DNA of 9,888 nucleotides from DATFXF01 sp035258565 (GTDB taxonomy: Bacteria > Acidobacteriota > Terriglobia > Acidiferrales > UBA7541): contig DATFXF010000267.1 in assembly GCA_035258565.1 (NCBI GenBank), positions 1 to 9,888 on the forward strand, in the 5' to 3' direction. The notes under the pieces are model-generated. The model had not been told where the DNA came from and did no database searches. It was given only the letters and a program-made list of their open reading frames with translations. Position 1 is the first letter of the stretch. Every line of letters begins with the position of its first letter. The translations under genes were made by a program, and so were the position numbers. Positions 1-6,591 of this stretch are shown here, in pieces.

Positions 1-95
1 CCGGCTCGAGCCGCACCGCCGACATCGAAAAGATCCTGGTCCTCGGTGCCCACGGTCCACGAAGGCTGATCGTCGTGCTGCAAATGGGCGATTAG
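1..95 (+). CDS. C-terminal end of a LUD-domain (LutC/YkgG-like) lactate-utilisation protein, 5' truncated
   Basis: The frame reading from base 3 to the TAG at 93-95 gives 30 residues, starting GSSRTADIEKILVLGAHGPR and ending in a short hydrophobic strand (LIVVLQMGD). The SRTADIE...LVLGxHGPR pattern is the usual C-terminal signature of LUD-domain proteins such as LutC/YkgG, which take part in L-lactate oxidation to pyruvate together with the iron-sulfur proteins LutA and LutB. Only the tail is visible, so it cannot be decided whether this is LutC itself, the LUD part of LutB, or a stand-alone LUD protein. The next gene starts about 140 bases on and looks functionally unrelated. The family call is by recalled motif only. 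Confidence 0.7.
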   Translation, partial: GSSRTADIEKILVLGAHGPRRLIVVLQMGD

Positions 96-188
96 CCGGC
101 GCGAGCAAACTGGCCCGATTCGAGGTCGATTGCTCTGTTTCCTCCCCCGATAAGCCCCGATCGATCGGCAGTCTCGGGTTTCCACTTG

Positions 189-197
189 TGATAAGAT
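189..197 (+). promoter_or_regulatory. Possible extended -10 promoter for the DUF6159 gene
   Basis: TGATAAGAT at 189-197 fits an extended -10 element (TGn followed by TAAGAT). No good -35 hexamer lies 16-18 bases upstream (CAGTCT at 169-174 is poor), which is tolerated by extended -10 promoters. A transcript would begin near 204, about 30 bases before the chosen ATG. The call rests on this single motif. Confidence 0.35.
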
Positions 198-232
198 TTG
201 GAGCAACTTAACCACTGGAGAAGGTGAGTGTC

Positions 233-1081
233 ATGGGAAGAATCGCTCGAAGCTGGGAACTCGTGAAACAGAGCTTTCGGATCCTGAGATCCGACAAAGA
301 GCTGATGCTCCTGCCCATCACCTCGGCAATTTCTTGTGTTGTGGTCTCGGTGGTGATCCTGTCGGGTGGTGCCCTGGCATTCCTCCCGGAGATCAAAGCC
401 TCCCTGGCCACGAACGCGCATTGGCAGCCGAACGGCCCAGGGATGTGGGCCTGCCTGTTCGTTTTCTACTTGGCAAACTACTTCATCATCGTCTTTTTCA
501 ACGTGGCACTGGTCAGCGCAGCTTCCAGCCGCCTGGCGGGAGGACAGGCGACGATTGACGATGGGTTGCAAGCGGCATGGGAACGCAAGGGCAGAATCTT
601 TCAATGGGCTCTTCTGGCAGCGACGGTGGGAATTCTGCTCAGAATGATGGAAGAGCGCATGAGCTCGATCGGGCGCCTGGTGGCACGGCTGATCGGCGTG
701 GCCTGGACCTTGGCTAGCTACTTCGTTGTACCGGTGCTGGCAGCGGAGGACTTGGGCCCGGTGCAGGCCCTCAAACGCTCGGCACAAGTGTTTCGCGAGA
801 CCTGGGGCGAGAAGGTGGTCGGCGGGTTCAGTTTTGGTTTGATCTTTATGCTCCTGGCCCTGCCCGGCATGGCGTTTCCACTGCTCGGCGCAGCGGTTGG
901 CCCCGCTGGCATGATCGTGGGCAGCTCGTTGATGGTACTTTACTGGCTACTGTTGGGCGTGGTCAGTGCAGCGACGGAAGGCATCTTCACCGCCGCGCTG
1001 TACCGCTACGCCACCACGAAACAAGTGTCGGCAGGCTTCCGCCCGGAAAACTTCTCCATGGCCTGGCAGCCGAAACAGTAG
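233..1081 (+). CDS. DUF6159-type integral membrane protein
   Basis: The 282-residue product is very hydrophobic. A short cytoplasmic-looking N-terminus (SWELVKQSFRILRSDKELML, residues 7-26) leads into membrane segments at about 25-51, 72-97, 125-137 with 149-170, 196-221 and 223-257. The tail (258-282) is polar. The SW-LVK-S--IL--DKEL start and the later A-RRS--V--E-WGE--VGG-like stretch (here ALKRSAQVFRETWGEKVVGG, 179-198) match my memory of the DUF6159 family, whose function is unknown. An in-frame GTG at 224 is possible. I prefer the ATG at 233 because AAGGTGA (221-227) then sits 5 bases upstream as ribosome-binding site. No signal peptide cleavage site or catalytic motif is seen. It appears to be a single-gene unit between the LUD gene and the lysine operon. 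Confidence 0.75.
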   Translation: MGRIARSWELVKQSFRILRSDKELMLLPITSAISCVVVSVVILSGGALAFLPEIKASLATNAHWQPNGPGMWACLFVFYLANYFIIVFFNVALVSAASSRLAGGQATIDDGLQAAWERKGRIFQWALLAATVGILLRMMEERMSSIGRLVARLIGVAWTLASYFVVPVLAAEDLGPVQALKRSAQVFRETWGEKVVGGFSFGLIFMLLALPGMAFPLLGAAVGPAGMIVGSSLMVLYWLLLGVVSAATEGIFTAALYRYATTKQVSAGFRPENFSMAWQPKQ

Positions 1082-1084
1082 AGA

Positions 1085-1105
1085 CTGGGTCGGAGGGGGA
1101 CCCAG
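1085..1105 (+). terminator. Candidate hairpin after the DUF6159 gene
   Basis: CTGGGTC (1085-1091) and GACCCAG (1099-1105) form a perfect 7-bp stem with a 7-base G-rich loop, starting 4 bases after the stop codon. The position suits a terminator, but no T-run follows, so it would be at best a non-canonical or Rho-assisted end. Confidence 0.35.
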
Positions 1106-1185
1106 CATTCCCGGTGGCGGGGCTTCTCGTCAGGGGTTGCTGTCGGGCGATCCAGAGCCGTAGCGTGCAAAGGCTGATCGTCTAA

Positions 1186-1215
1186 TTGACTCCTGCTTTT
1201 AAAGTCCAGTATTCT
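1186..1215 (+). promoter_or_regulatory. Sigma70-like promoter of the lysine/DAP operon
   Basis: TTGACT (1186-1191) and TATTCT (1210-1215) stand 18 bases apart, each with good agreement to the -35 and -10 consensus. The predicted transcription start (about 1221-1223) falls right at the first base pairs of the lysine aptamer P1 stem (1224). That is where the start should lie if the riboswitch is the 5' end of the mRNA. The placement relative to the aptamer is the strongest support. Confidence 0.7.
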
Positions 1216-1223
1216 GGGCCTGA

Positions 1224-1414
1224 TCTTGGTAGAGGTGCGGAGGCCATCAGTAGCCGGGCCCGCAGTTCCGAGCAGCTTCGGAGGCCCGTGCGAAAGGGGC
1301 ACGTGTCGTATCGTCCGCCGAAACCTTCCCGGAAGCTGGCTCCGTAGGGGTTGGGGGGTAGGGCTAAGACCTGCCCACTGTCATCCGTTTCGATCGGATG
1401 GAGCGCTATCGAGA
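1224..1414 (+). promoter_or_regulatory. Lysine riboswitch (L box) aptamer
   Basis: This RNA leader senses lysine and controls the operon that follows. Conserved core pieces appear in order: GGTAGAGGTGCGG (1228-1240), AGTAG (1249-1253), GCCGAAA (1317-1323), ACTGTCAT (1377-1384) and GGAGCGCTATC (1400-1410). The stems can be drawn. P1 is 1224-1232 with 1406-1414. P2 is 1235-1238 with 1299-1302, then 1255-1260 with 1283-1288, closed by 1267-1271 with 1278-1282. P3 lies within 1317-1340. P4 is 1356-1362 with 1370-1376. P5 is 1382-1387 with 1395-1400. This five-stem plan around a compact core is that of the lysine (L box) family, and the downstream genes are the lysine pathway itself. I drew the pairing by hand and did not run a covariance model. 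Confidence 0.9.
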
Positions 1415-1481
1415 AGCGGAGCCCCTCGAACGCGTCTTCACGGCTTCTTTCTTCTCCTGCCCTTCATCCGTTGAGAAAGAA
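1395..1481 (+). promoter_or_regulatory. Putative translational expression platform of the lysine riboswitch
   Basis: Two exclusive folds can be written. With P1 and P5 formed (lysine bound), TTCTTTCT (1445-1452) is free to pair with AGAAAGAA (1474-1481), covering the weak ribosome-binding site just before the ATG at 1484. In the other fold, CGGATGGAG (1395-1403) pairs with CTTCATCCG (1462-1470), and GAGAAGC (1411-1417) pairs with GCTTCTT (1443-1449). These two helices are nested, destroy P5 and the P1 3' strand, and leave the ribosome site open. No T-run follows any hairpin, which argues against an intrinsic terminator. The pairings are seen in the sequence; the switching mechanism is inferred. 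Confidence 0.55.
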
Positions 1482-1483
1482 CG

Positions 1484-2494
1484 ATGGATCTTTTCAAGCT
1501 CACCCGAGCACTGGTGGACATCGAATCCATCACCGGCAACGAAAAGCACGTGGGTGATTTCCTCTTCGACCGCCTCCGCGAACTCTCGGATCGCCATGCA
1601 GGCCAAGCGGAGCGAATGGAGGTCGAGGCGGAGCGCATGAATCTATTCGCGCGTTGGCGTGACCCGGTGGTCACGCTGAGCACGCACATGGACACCGTTC
1701 CTCCGTTCGTGCCCTCCCGCGAAGATGAGGAATATATCTGGGGCCGCGGGGCGTGTGACGCGAAAGGTATCTTGGCCGCGATGCTCGTCGCTGCAGAAAA
1801 GCTGCTCGAAGAAGGCACGCGGAATTTCGGGCTGCTGTTGCTGGCCGGGGAAGAGCGGAACAGCGCGGGCGCGCTTGCGGCCGCGAAGACGCCACGCGGC
1901 TCACGATTCCTGATTGCCGGCGAGCCCACCGAGAACCGCCTGGCGTTGGCGTCGAAAGGCGCACTGCGGTTCGAGATTGTCACGCGCGGGCGGATGGCCC
2001 ACTCCGCTTACCCGGAAGTGGGTGCATCGGCCATCGAGACGCTGCTGGATGTTCTTGGGGACATCCGGCGAATCCCTTTGCCGGAAGACGAACTGCTCGG
2101 CCGCAGTTCGCTGAATATCGGAACAATCGCAGGCGGACGCGCGCCGAACGTGGTCGCCGACGGGGCCTGTGCCGAGATCATGATTCGCCTCGCGGGCGAG
2201 GCCACCCGGATCCGCGAGGCCCTGGGCCGGGCGGTAGCGGGCCGTGCGGAACTGAAGGAAGCCCTGTACACGCCGCCCGTGCGGCTCGGCCAGCTCGACG
2301 GCCTCCCTACCACTGTCGTCTCCTTTACGACCGACATTCCCTTTCTGGCCGACACCTGGGGAAAGCCGTTCCTGATTGGGCCGGGAAGCATTCATGTGGC
2401 TCACACTGCCGAGGAACGAATTGCCAAGAGAGAATTGGAGGAAGCCGTCGAAATTTACGGACGGATGGTGCGGCGGCTCCTAGCGGCAACTTAG
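1484..2494 (+). CDS. dapE: M20-family metallopeptidase, probable succinyl-diaminopimelate desuccinylase
   Basis: The 336-residue product has the full metal site of M20 enzymes: H68 in STHMDTVPP, with D70 as the usual helper; D92 bridging in GRGACDAKG; E123 and E124 (GEE) as base and ligand; E147 in GEPTE; H307 near the C-terminus in a VAHTAEE setting. H173 (GRMAHSAYPE) lies in the dimerisation domain, roughly residues 155-265. By context it should hydrolyse N-succinyl-LL-DAP to LL-DAP and succinate, since dapD in the same operon makes the succinylated intermediate. It is somewhat shorter than the roughly 375 residues of E. coli DapE. ArgE- or LysK-like deacylases share these motifs, so the family is certain and the substrate is inferred. 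It is the first gene behind the riboswitch; its ribosome site (around 1473-1480) is weak. Nine bases separate it from asd. Confidence 0.8.
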   Translation: MDLFKLTRALVDIESITGNEKHVGDFLFDRLRELSDRHAGQAERMEVEAERMNLFARWRDPVVTLSTHMDTVPPFVPSREDEEYIWGRGACDAKGILAAMLVAAEKLLEEGTRNFGLLLLAGEERNSAGALAAAKTPRGSRFLIAGEPTENRLALASKGALRFEIVTRGRMAHSAYPEVGASAIETLLDVLGDIRRIPLPEDELLGRSSLNIGTIAGGRAPNVVADGACAEIMIRLAGEATRIREALGRAVAGRAELKEALYTPPVRLGQLDGLPTTVVSFTTDIPFLADTWGKPFLIGPGSIHVAHTAEERIAKRELEEAVEIYGRMVRRLLAAT

Positions 2495-2503
2495 AGAGAA
2501 ACG

Positions 2504-3556
2504 ATGGCTCAAAAAATCGAAGTGGGCATCCTGGGCGCCACGGGAATGGTGGGCCAGCAATTCATCGAGTTCCTCAAGGACCATCCGTGGTTCGTGGTGC
2601 AGTGGCTGGGCGCAAGCGACCGCTCCGCCGGCAAGAAGTATCGAGAGGCCACAAAATGGCATCTGGGAGGCGCAATGCCGGAGGAGGCCGCGGACCTCCG
2701 AGTGCAAGCCTGCGCGCCCGGTCACGCGCCGCACCTGGTCTTCTCCGCACTGGATGCTTCGGTGGCCTCCGAGATCGAGCGTGCTTTCGCCACCGCGGGC
2801 CATGTGGTGGTCTCGAACGCCCGGAATCATCGCATGGAAAGGGACGTGCCACTGTTGGTGCCAGAAATCAACCCCGACCATTTGCAACTCCTCCCGCACC
2901 AGAGGCGCAAGCGCGACTGGCCCGGCCAGATCGTCACGAATCCGAATTGCTCCACTGTCGTATTGGCGATGAGCCTCGCTCCACTCAAGCCTTTCGGAAT
3001 CACGCGCGTGGTCGTCACCACGATGCAGGCCATCTCCGGAGCGGGTTATCCTGGTGTCGCGGGAATGGACATCGCTGCAAACGTCATCCCCTTCATTCGC
3101 GAGGAAGAAGAGAAAATGCAAGAGGAGACCCAGAAAATCCTCGGAGAGTGCACGGGGGAGGAGGTGCGGCCGCTCGAGGCGCAGGTGAGCGCGCATTGCA
3201 ACCGCGTCCCGGTGGTCCATGGCCATACGATGGCCGTCTCCGCGGAACTCGCGCGCAAACCCGCAGCGTCGGAGTTGCTCGAGGCCATGGAGAACTTTTC
3301 TGGCCTCCCGCAGGAACGCCGGCTGCCCAGCGCACCGGCAAGGCCGCTGATTTATCTCTCGGAACTTGATCGCCCGCAACCGCGTCGCGACGCGGAACGC
3401 GAGCGCGGCATGGCGGTCTTCGTGGGCCGCCTGCGGCCATGTCCTGCGCTCCACTACAAATTTGTCGCTACCGGCCACAACACGATACGCGGCGCGGCCG
3501 GGGCGGCGGTGCTGAACGCCGAGCTGATGCATGCCGAGGGGTGGCTCGACCCATGA
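2504..3556 (+). CDS. asd: Aspartate-semialdehyde dehydrogenase
   Basis: The enzyme reduces aspartyl-4-phosphate to aspartate semialdehyde with NADPH, the branch point to lysine/DAP and to threonine and methionine. The 350-residue product starts with a Rossmann nucleotide loop (GATGMVG, residues 11-17). The catalytic cysteine C149 lies in TNPNCSTV, a substrate arginine R234 in CNRVPV, and the catalytic histidine H241 in GHTMAV. Length and the NPNCST/RVPV-HGHT spacing fit the archaeal/fungal-like branch of the family, not the proteobacterial one. The start follows a purine-rich GAGAGAAACG, nine bases after the M20 gene. Its stop overlaps the lysC start in an ATGA quartet (3553-3556), which suggests translational coupling with the kinase whose product it uses. 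Confidence 0.95.
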   Translation: MAQKIEVGILGATGMVGQQFIEFLKDHPWFVVQWLGASDRSAGKKYREATKWHLGGAMPEEAADLRVQACAPGHAPHLVFSALDASVASEIERAFATAGHVVVSNARNHRMERDVPLLVPEINPDHLQLLPHQRRKRDWPGQIVTNPNCSTVVLAMSLAPLKPFGITRVVVTTMQAISGAGYPGVAGMDIAANVIPFIREEEEKMQEETQKILGECTGEEVRPLEAQVSAHCNRVPVVHGHTMAVSAELARKPAASELLEAMENFSGLPQERRLPSAPARPLIYLSELDRPQPRRDAERERGMAVFVGRLRPCPALHYKFVATGHNTIRGAAGAAVLNAELMHAEGWLDP

Positions 3557-4923
3557 TTGTCATGAAATTCGGCGGGACGTCGCTCGAGTCAGCGGAAGCC
3601 CTGGAGCGCGCCGCTTCCATTGTCCGGAGCCAGCTCCACCGCCGGCCGACCGTCGTCGTATCCGCTTTCGGGAAGACAACCGACTCCCTTCTAGCCATTG
3701 GCTCCGAGGCCGCCAGCGGGCGGCGCGAGGAGGCGCTCGCGCAGCTCTCGGAACTGAGGGAATACCATCGGCGCGTGGCCGAACCCTTGACCCCGAACTC
3801 GCATCGCGAGGAGTTGGCAGCCATCATCGAAGAGCACTTTTTCGAACTCGCGGACTTTGTCAAGGGGTCTTCCGCGGTCGGCGGATTATCACCGCGCTCA
3901 AGCGATCTGTTGGCCAGCTACGGCGAGCGGCTCTCGGGCTTGATCGTTGCGCTGGTCTTTCGCGGGCTGAATATTCCCACACATTTTCTCGATTCGCGGC
4001 GCCTCATCCTTACCGATGAACGCTTCACCCAAGCCCGGCCCCTCCTCGCGGAGACGTATGCGCGGATCGCGGCCGATGTCCCTTCGCAGAACAGCGGGAA
4101 AGTACCTGTGCTCGGCGGCTTCATCGGCTCAACCGGGGACGGGACCACGACAACGCTGGGCCGCGGCGGATCGGACTTCACCGCTTCTCTCGTCGGCGCG
4201 GCGCTGGCAGCCGAGGAGATCCAAATCTGGACCGACGTGGACGGCGTGCTCACCTCGGACCCCACTCTGGTGCCGGAGGCGCGTCCCGTGCGGACCATTT
4301 CGTTCGACGAGGCGGCGGAACTCGCCTATTTCGGCGCCAAGGTTCTCCACCCAGCCACGGTCATTCCGGCGCGAGAAAAGAATATCCCCGTCCGCATCCT
4401 GAACTCGCGCAGGCCCGAAGCGCCGGGAACGGTAATCGTCAGTGACTCGGTTCCCTGCTCCAATGTGCTGAAGTCGGTGGCCTGCAAGCGCCACATTACC
4501 GTCGTCAACATCTACTCGACTCGCATGCTGATGGCCCACGGGTTTCTGCGGCACATCTTCGAGATTTTCGATCGGCACGAAACGCCGGTGGACATGTTGG
4601 CCAGCTCCGAGGTGAGCGTCTCGCTCACGATCGACAACGACGCCCGCCTGGAGGAGATCTGCGCGGAACTCCAACCCTTCTCCGAGGTGGATGTGGAAAA
4701 GGATCAGGCTATCATCTGCGTCGTGGGCGATGATCTGCGCTATACACCGGGCATCGCTGCGCGTGTCTTTGGAGCCTTGCGGGATGTAAACGTGCGCATG
4801 ATCTCGCAGGGAGCCTCGCTGCTGAACTTGAGCCTGGTGGTCGCTGGCCGGGACCTCGAGCGAGCGGCGGCTTCGCTCCATCGGGAGTTCTTCAGCACAC
4901 TAGATCCGGCGGTGTTTGGCTGA
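3553..4923 (+). CDS. lysC: Aspartate kinase
   Basis: This is the first committed enzyme of the pathway, phosphorylating L-aspartate with ATP. The 456-residue protein opens with KFGGTS (residues 5-10). It continues through GGFIG (188-192), TTTLGRGGSD (199-208), WTDVDGV (226-232) and FGAKVLHP (260-267), which together form the amino-acid kinase domain. Two ACT domains follow at about 314-380 and 387-450, the usual site of allosteric inhibition by lysine and/or threonine. It is monofunctional, with no homoserine dehydrogenase part. The frame stays open upstream inside asd, but I take the ATG at 3553. It starts right at the conserved MIVMKFGG, overlaps the asd stop by four bases, and has GAGGGGTG about nine bases before it. 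An ATG at 3562 is a minor alternative. Confidence 0.95.
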   Translation: MIVMKFGGTSLESAEALERAASIVRSQLHRRPTVVVSAFGKTTDSLLAIGSEAASGRREEALAQLSELREYHRRVAEPLTPNSHREELAAIIEEHFFELADFVKGSSAVGGLSPRSSDLLASYGERLSGLIVALVFRGLNIPTHFLDSRRLILTDERFTQARPLLAETYARIAADVPSQNSGKVPVLGGFIGSTGDGTTTTLGRGGSDFTASLVGAALAAEEIQIWTDVDGVLTSDPTLVPEARPVRTISFDEAAELAYFGAKVLHPATVIPAREKNIPVRILNSRRPEAPGTVIVSDSVPCSNVLKSVACKRHITVVNIYSTRMLMAHGFLRHIFEIFDRHETPVDMLASSEVSVSLTIDNDARLEEICAELQPFSEVDVEKDQAIICVVGDDLRYTPGIAARVFGALRDVNVRMISQGASLLNLSLVVAGRDLERAAASLHREFFSTLDPAVFG

Positions 4924-4924
4924 A

Positions 4925-5620
4925 ATGAACCTGGCGATCATCGGTTATGGCAAAATGGGACGGCTCATCGAGCAGCTCGCGCCGGAGTACGCGTTCCGAG
5001 TCGCCGTAAAGCTCGATGGAAAGAATAATCGACAGTCTCTGGGCATCACGCGCGAGGCCTTCGGAGATATTGATGCCGCGGTGGAGTTTTCCGTCCCGGC
5101 GGCTACCGTGGGCAACATCGAGCGCCTGGGGGAGCTGGGCATCAATGTCGTGGTCGGCACCACGGGCTGGCACGACCAGCTGGGGCATGTGCGCTCGGTG
5201 GTCGAGCGGAGCGGTATCGGTCTGGTGTGGAGTCCCAACTACTCGGTCGGCGTGCAAGCCTTCCTGCAGATTGTTGGCCAAGCCGCCCGCGCGCTGGCCA
5301 AGGAATCCGAGTACGGCGCTTGGGCTTGGGAGATTCATCACGCCGCAAAAAAGGATGCGCCTTCCGGAACACTGCTCAAGCTGGTCGAAGAGATGAAGGG
5401 GAGCGGCTATACCCGAGAGATCTCTGTCAGCGCAAGCCGCGCCGGCGCCCACCCGGGGACCCATGAGGTGGGTTTTGATTCGAAGGCCGACACGATTACC
5501 CTGCGGCATGCAGCGCGTAGCCGCGAAGGCTTCGCGCGCGGAGCGCTGCGGGCGGCGCGGTGGGTGGTCGGGAAAAAAGGAATGTTCGAGTTTCGCGATA
5601 TCGTGCCGAAATTGGGCTGA
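4925..5620 (+). CDS. dapB: 4-hydroxy-tetrahydrodipicolinate reductase
   Basis: DapB reduces the DapA product to tetrahydrodipicolinate with NAD(P)H. The 231-residue protein has the Rossmann loop GYGKMGR (residues 7-13), GTTGW (78-82) and a cofactor/substrate loop SPNYSVGV (103-110). It also has the family signature EIHHAAKKDAPSGT (136-149), where H138/H139 and K142 match the catalytic His pair and Lys. It is shorter than the 265-273 residues of B. subtilis or E. coli DapB, yet all motifs are present, so it looks intact. A TTG at 4916 is in frame, but the ATG at 4925 begins exactly at the first strand and lies one base after the lysC stop (TGAAATG), as in stop-restart coupling. The upstream ribosome site (GGCGGTG, 4908-4914) is only fair. 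Confidence 0.93.
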   Translation: MNLAIIGYGKMGRLIEQLAPEYAFRVAVKLDGKNNRQSLGITREAFGDIDAAVEFSVPAATVGNIERLGELGINVVVGTTGWHDQLGHVRSVVERSGIGLVWSPNYSVGVQAFLQIVGQAARALAKESEYGAWAWEIHHAAKKDAPSGTLLKLVEEMKGSGYTREISVSASRAGAHPGTHEVGFDSKADTITLRHAARSREGFARGALRAARWVVGKKGMFEFRDIVPKLG

Positions 5621-5670
5621 GCTTCGCGCGGCCGGAGAGCATCCCGGGGAGCCGCTGCGAGACATCCCAG

Positions 5671-5686
5671 AAGGAGAGGAGGGAGG
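5671..5686 (+). promoter_or_regulatory. Very strong, repeated ribosome-binding site of dapA
   Basis: A purine tract contains AAGGAG, GAGGAGG and GGAGG cores in succession, ending two bases before the dapA ATG. It is by far the strongest ribosome site in the operon and it decides the start at 5689 over longer in-frame readings. It sits in the only real gap inside the operon (68 bases after dapB), where coupling to the upstream gene is not possible by overlap. Confidence 0.75.
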
Positions 5687-5688
5687 CC

Positions 5689-6591
5689 ATGTTTATTGGT
5701 TGCGGAACTGCACTGGTCACTCCGTTCCGTCGCGACCAGTCTTTGGACGAAGGCACCTTGCGCCGGCTGGTCCGGCGCCAGATCGACGCCAAAGTAGACT
5801 TCGTCGTTCCCTGCGGGACGACGGGCGAAAATCCCACCCTCAGACGCGCGGAACACCTGAGAGTCGTTGAGATCACCTTAGAAGAGGCCAAAGGCAAGAT
5901 TCCGGTCCTGGCCGGCGCCGGCGGATATAACACGGCGGAGGTCATCGAGCTGGCTAAGGAGTTGAAGGCCATGGGTACGGACGGGATTCTGTCCGTGACC
6001 CCTTATTACAACAAACCGACGCAGGAAGGTTTGTACCAGCACTTCAAGGCCATCGCCGTGGCCATCGCGCATCCGATCATCGTTTATAACGTTCCGGGCC
6101 GCACGGGTGCCAATCTTGAGCCCGCGACCCTGAAGCGGCTCGCGGCGGTCGAGAACATCGTGGGCGTGAAGGAGGCTTCGGGGAACATCAGCCAGATGGC
6201 CTCGATCGTGAGCCAGGTGCCGGACCAGTTTGTGGTCCTCTCCGGAGACGACGCGGTCACTCTGCCGCTGATCGCCCTGGGCGGCCGCGGCGTGATCTCC
6301 GTGGTTTCCAACGAAATTCCCCGGGAGATGACTAAACTTGTTGGGCATTGCCTGAGCGACGATTTCCCCGCCGCGCGGCAGCTCGAGCGAAAGTATCTTC
6401 CGCTGATGGAAATCAATTTCGTAGAGTCGAATCCTATCCCGGTGAAGGCGGCGATGGCCTTGATGGGCCTGCTCGAACCCGTGTGGCGGCTGCCCCTGGT
6501 GCCCCCCAAGCCAGAGAACCTCGAGAAGATCCGTGGCGTGCTCGAATCGCTCGGGCTGATTGAAAAGACTCATGCTGCAGGCAGAGATTGA
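5689..6591 (+). CDS. dapA: 4-hydroxy-tetrahydrodipicolinate synthase
   Basis: DapA condenses pyruvate with aspartate semialdehyde, the first step that is specific to DAP and lysine. The 300-residue TIM-barrel protein has GTTGE (43-47), TPYYNKP (104-110, with the active-site Tyr), YNVPGRT (133-139, with Y133 and R138), and the Schiff-base lysine K161 in GVKEASG. These are all the expected catalytic residues and the length is typical of the family. The start is set by the purine-rich ribosome site just upstream. The 3' end overlaps the dapD start by 20 bases, so the last residues (EKTHAAGRD) share DNA with the DapD N-terminus. I cannot say from the sequence whether this DapA is lysine-inhibited. 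Confidence 0.96.
   Translation: MFIGCGTALVTPFRRDQSLDEGTLRRLVRRQIDAKVDFVVPCGTTGENPTLRRAEHLRVVEITLEEAKGKIPVLAGAGGYNTAEVIELAKELKAMGTDGILSVTPYYNKPTQEGLYQHFKAIAVAIAHPIIVYNVPGRTGANLEPATLKRLAAVENIVGVKEASGNISQMASIVSQVPDQFVVLSGDDAVTLPLIALGGRGVISVVSNEIPREMTKLVGHCLSDDFPAARQLERKYLPLMEINFVESNPIPVKAAMALMGLLEPVWRLPLVPPKPENLEKIRGVLESLGLIEKTHAAGRD

Noticed and set aside
92..787. 231-codon open frame on the - strand
   Set aside because: It lies antisense to the DUF6159 gene, has a composition without recognisable domains, and would run through the promoter region; high GC leaves such frames open.
1411..1457. Intrinsic terminator as the riboswitch output
   Set aside because: A hairpin 1411-1417/1443-1449 exists, but the following tract is a C/T mix, not a T-run, and its 5' arm overlaps the P1 3' strand, so it would be lost when lysine binds; a translational output fits better.
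1226..1474. 82-codon + strand open frame in the operon leader
   Set aside because: It covers the lysine aptamer, whose stems explain the base pattern; the predicted peptide is low-complexity and has no ribosome site.
2480..3532. 350-codon open frame on the - strand
   Set aside because: It mirrors asd almost exactly; asd has every catalytic motif, while the antisense product is rich in Arg/His and resembles nothing.
3439..3552. Upstream extension of the lysC reading frame
   Set aside because: It overlaps asd by over 100 bases and adds residues not found in aspartate kinases; the ATG at 3553 starts right at the conserved N-terminus.
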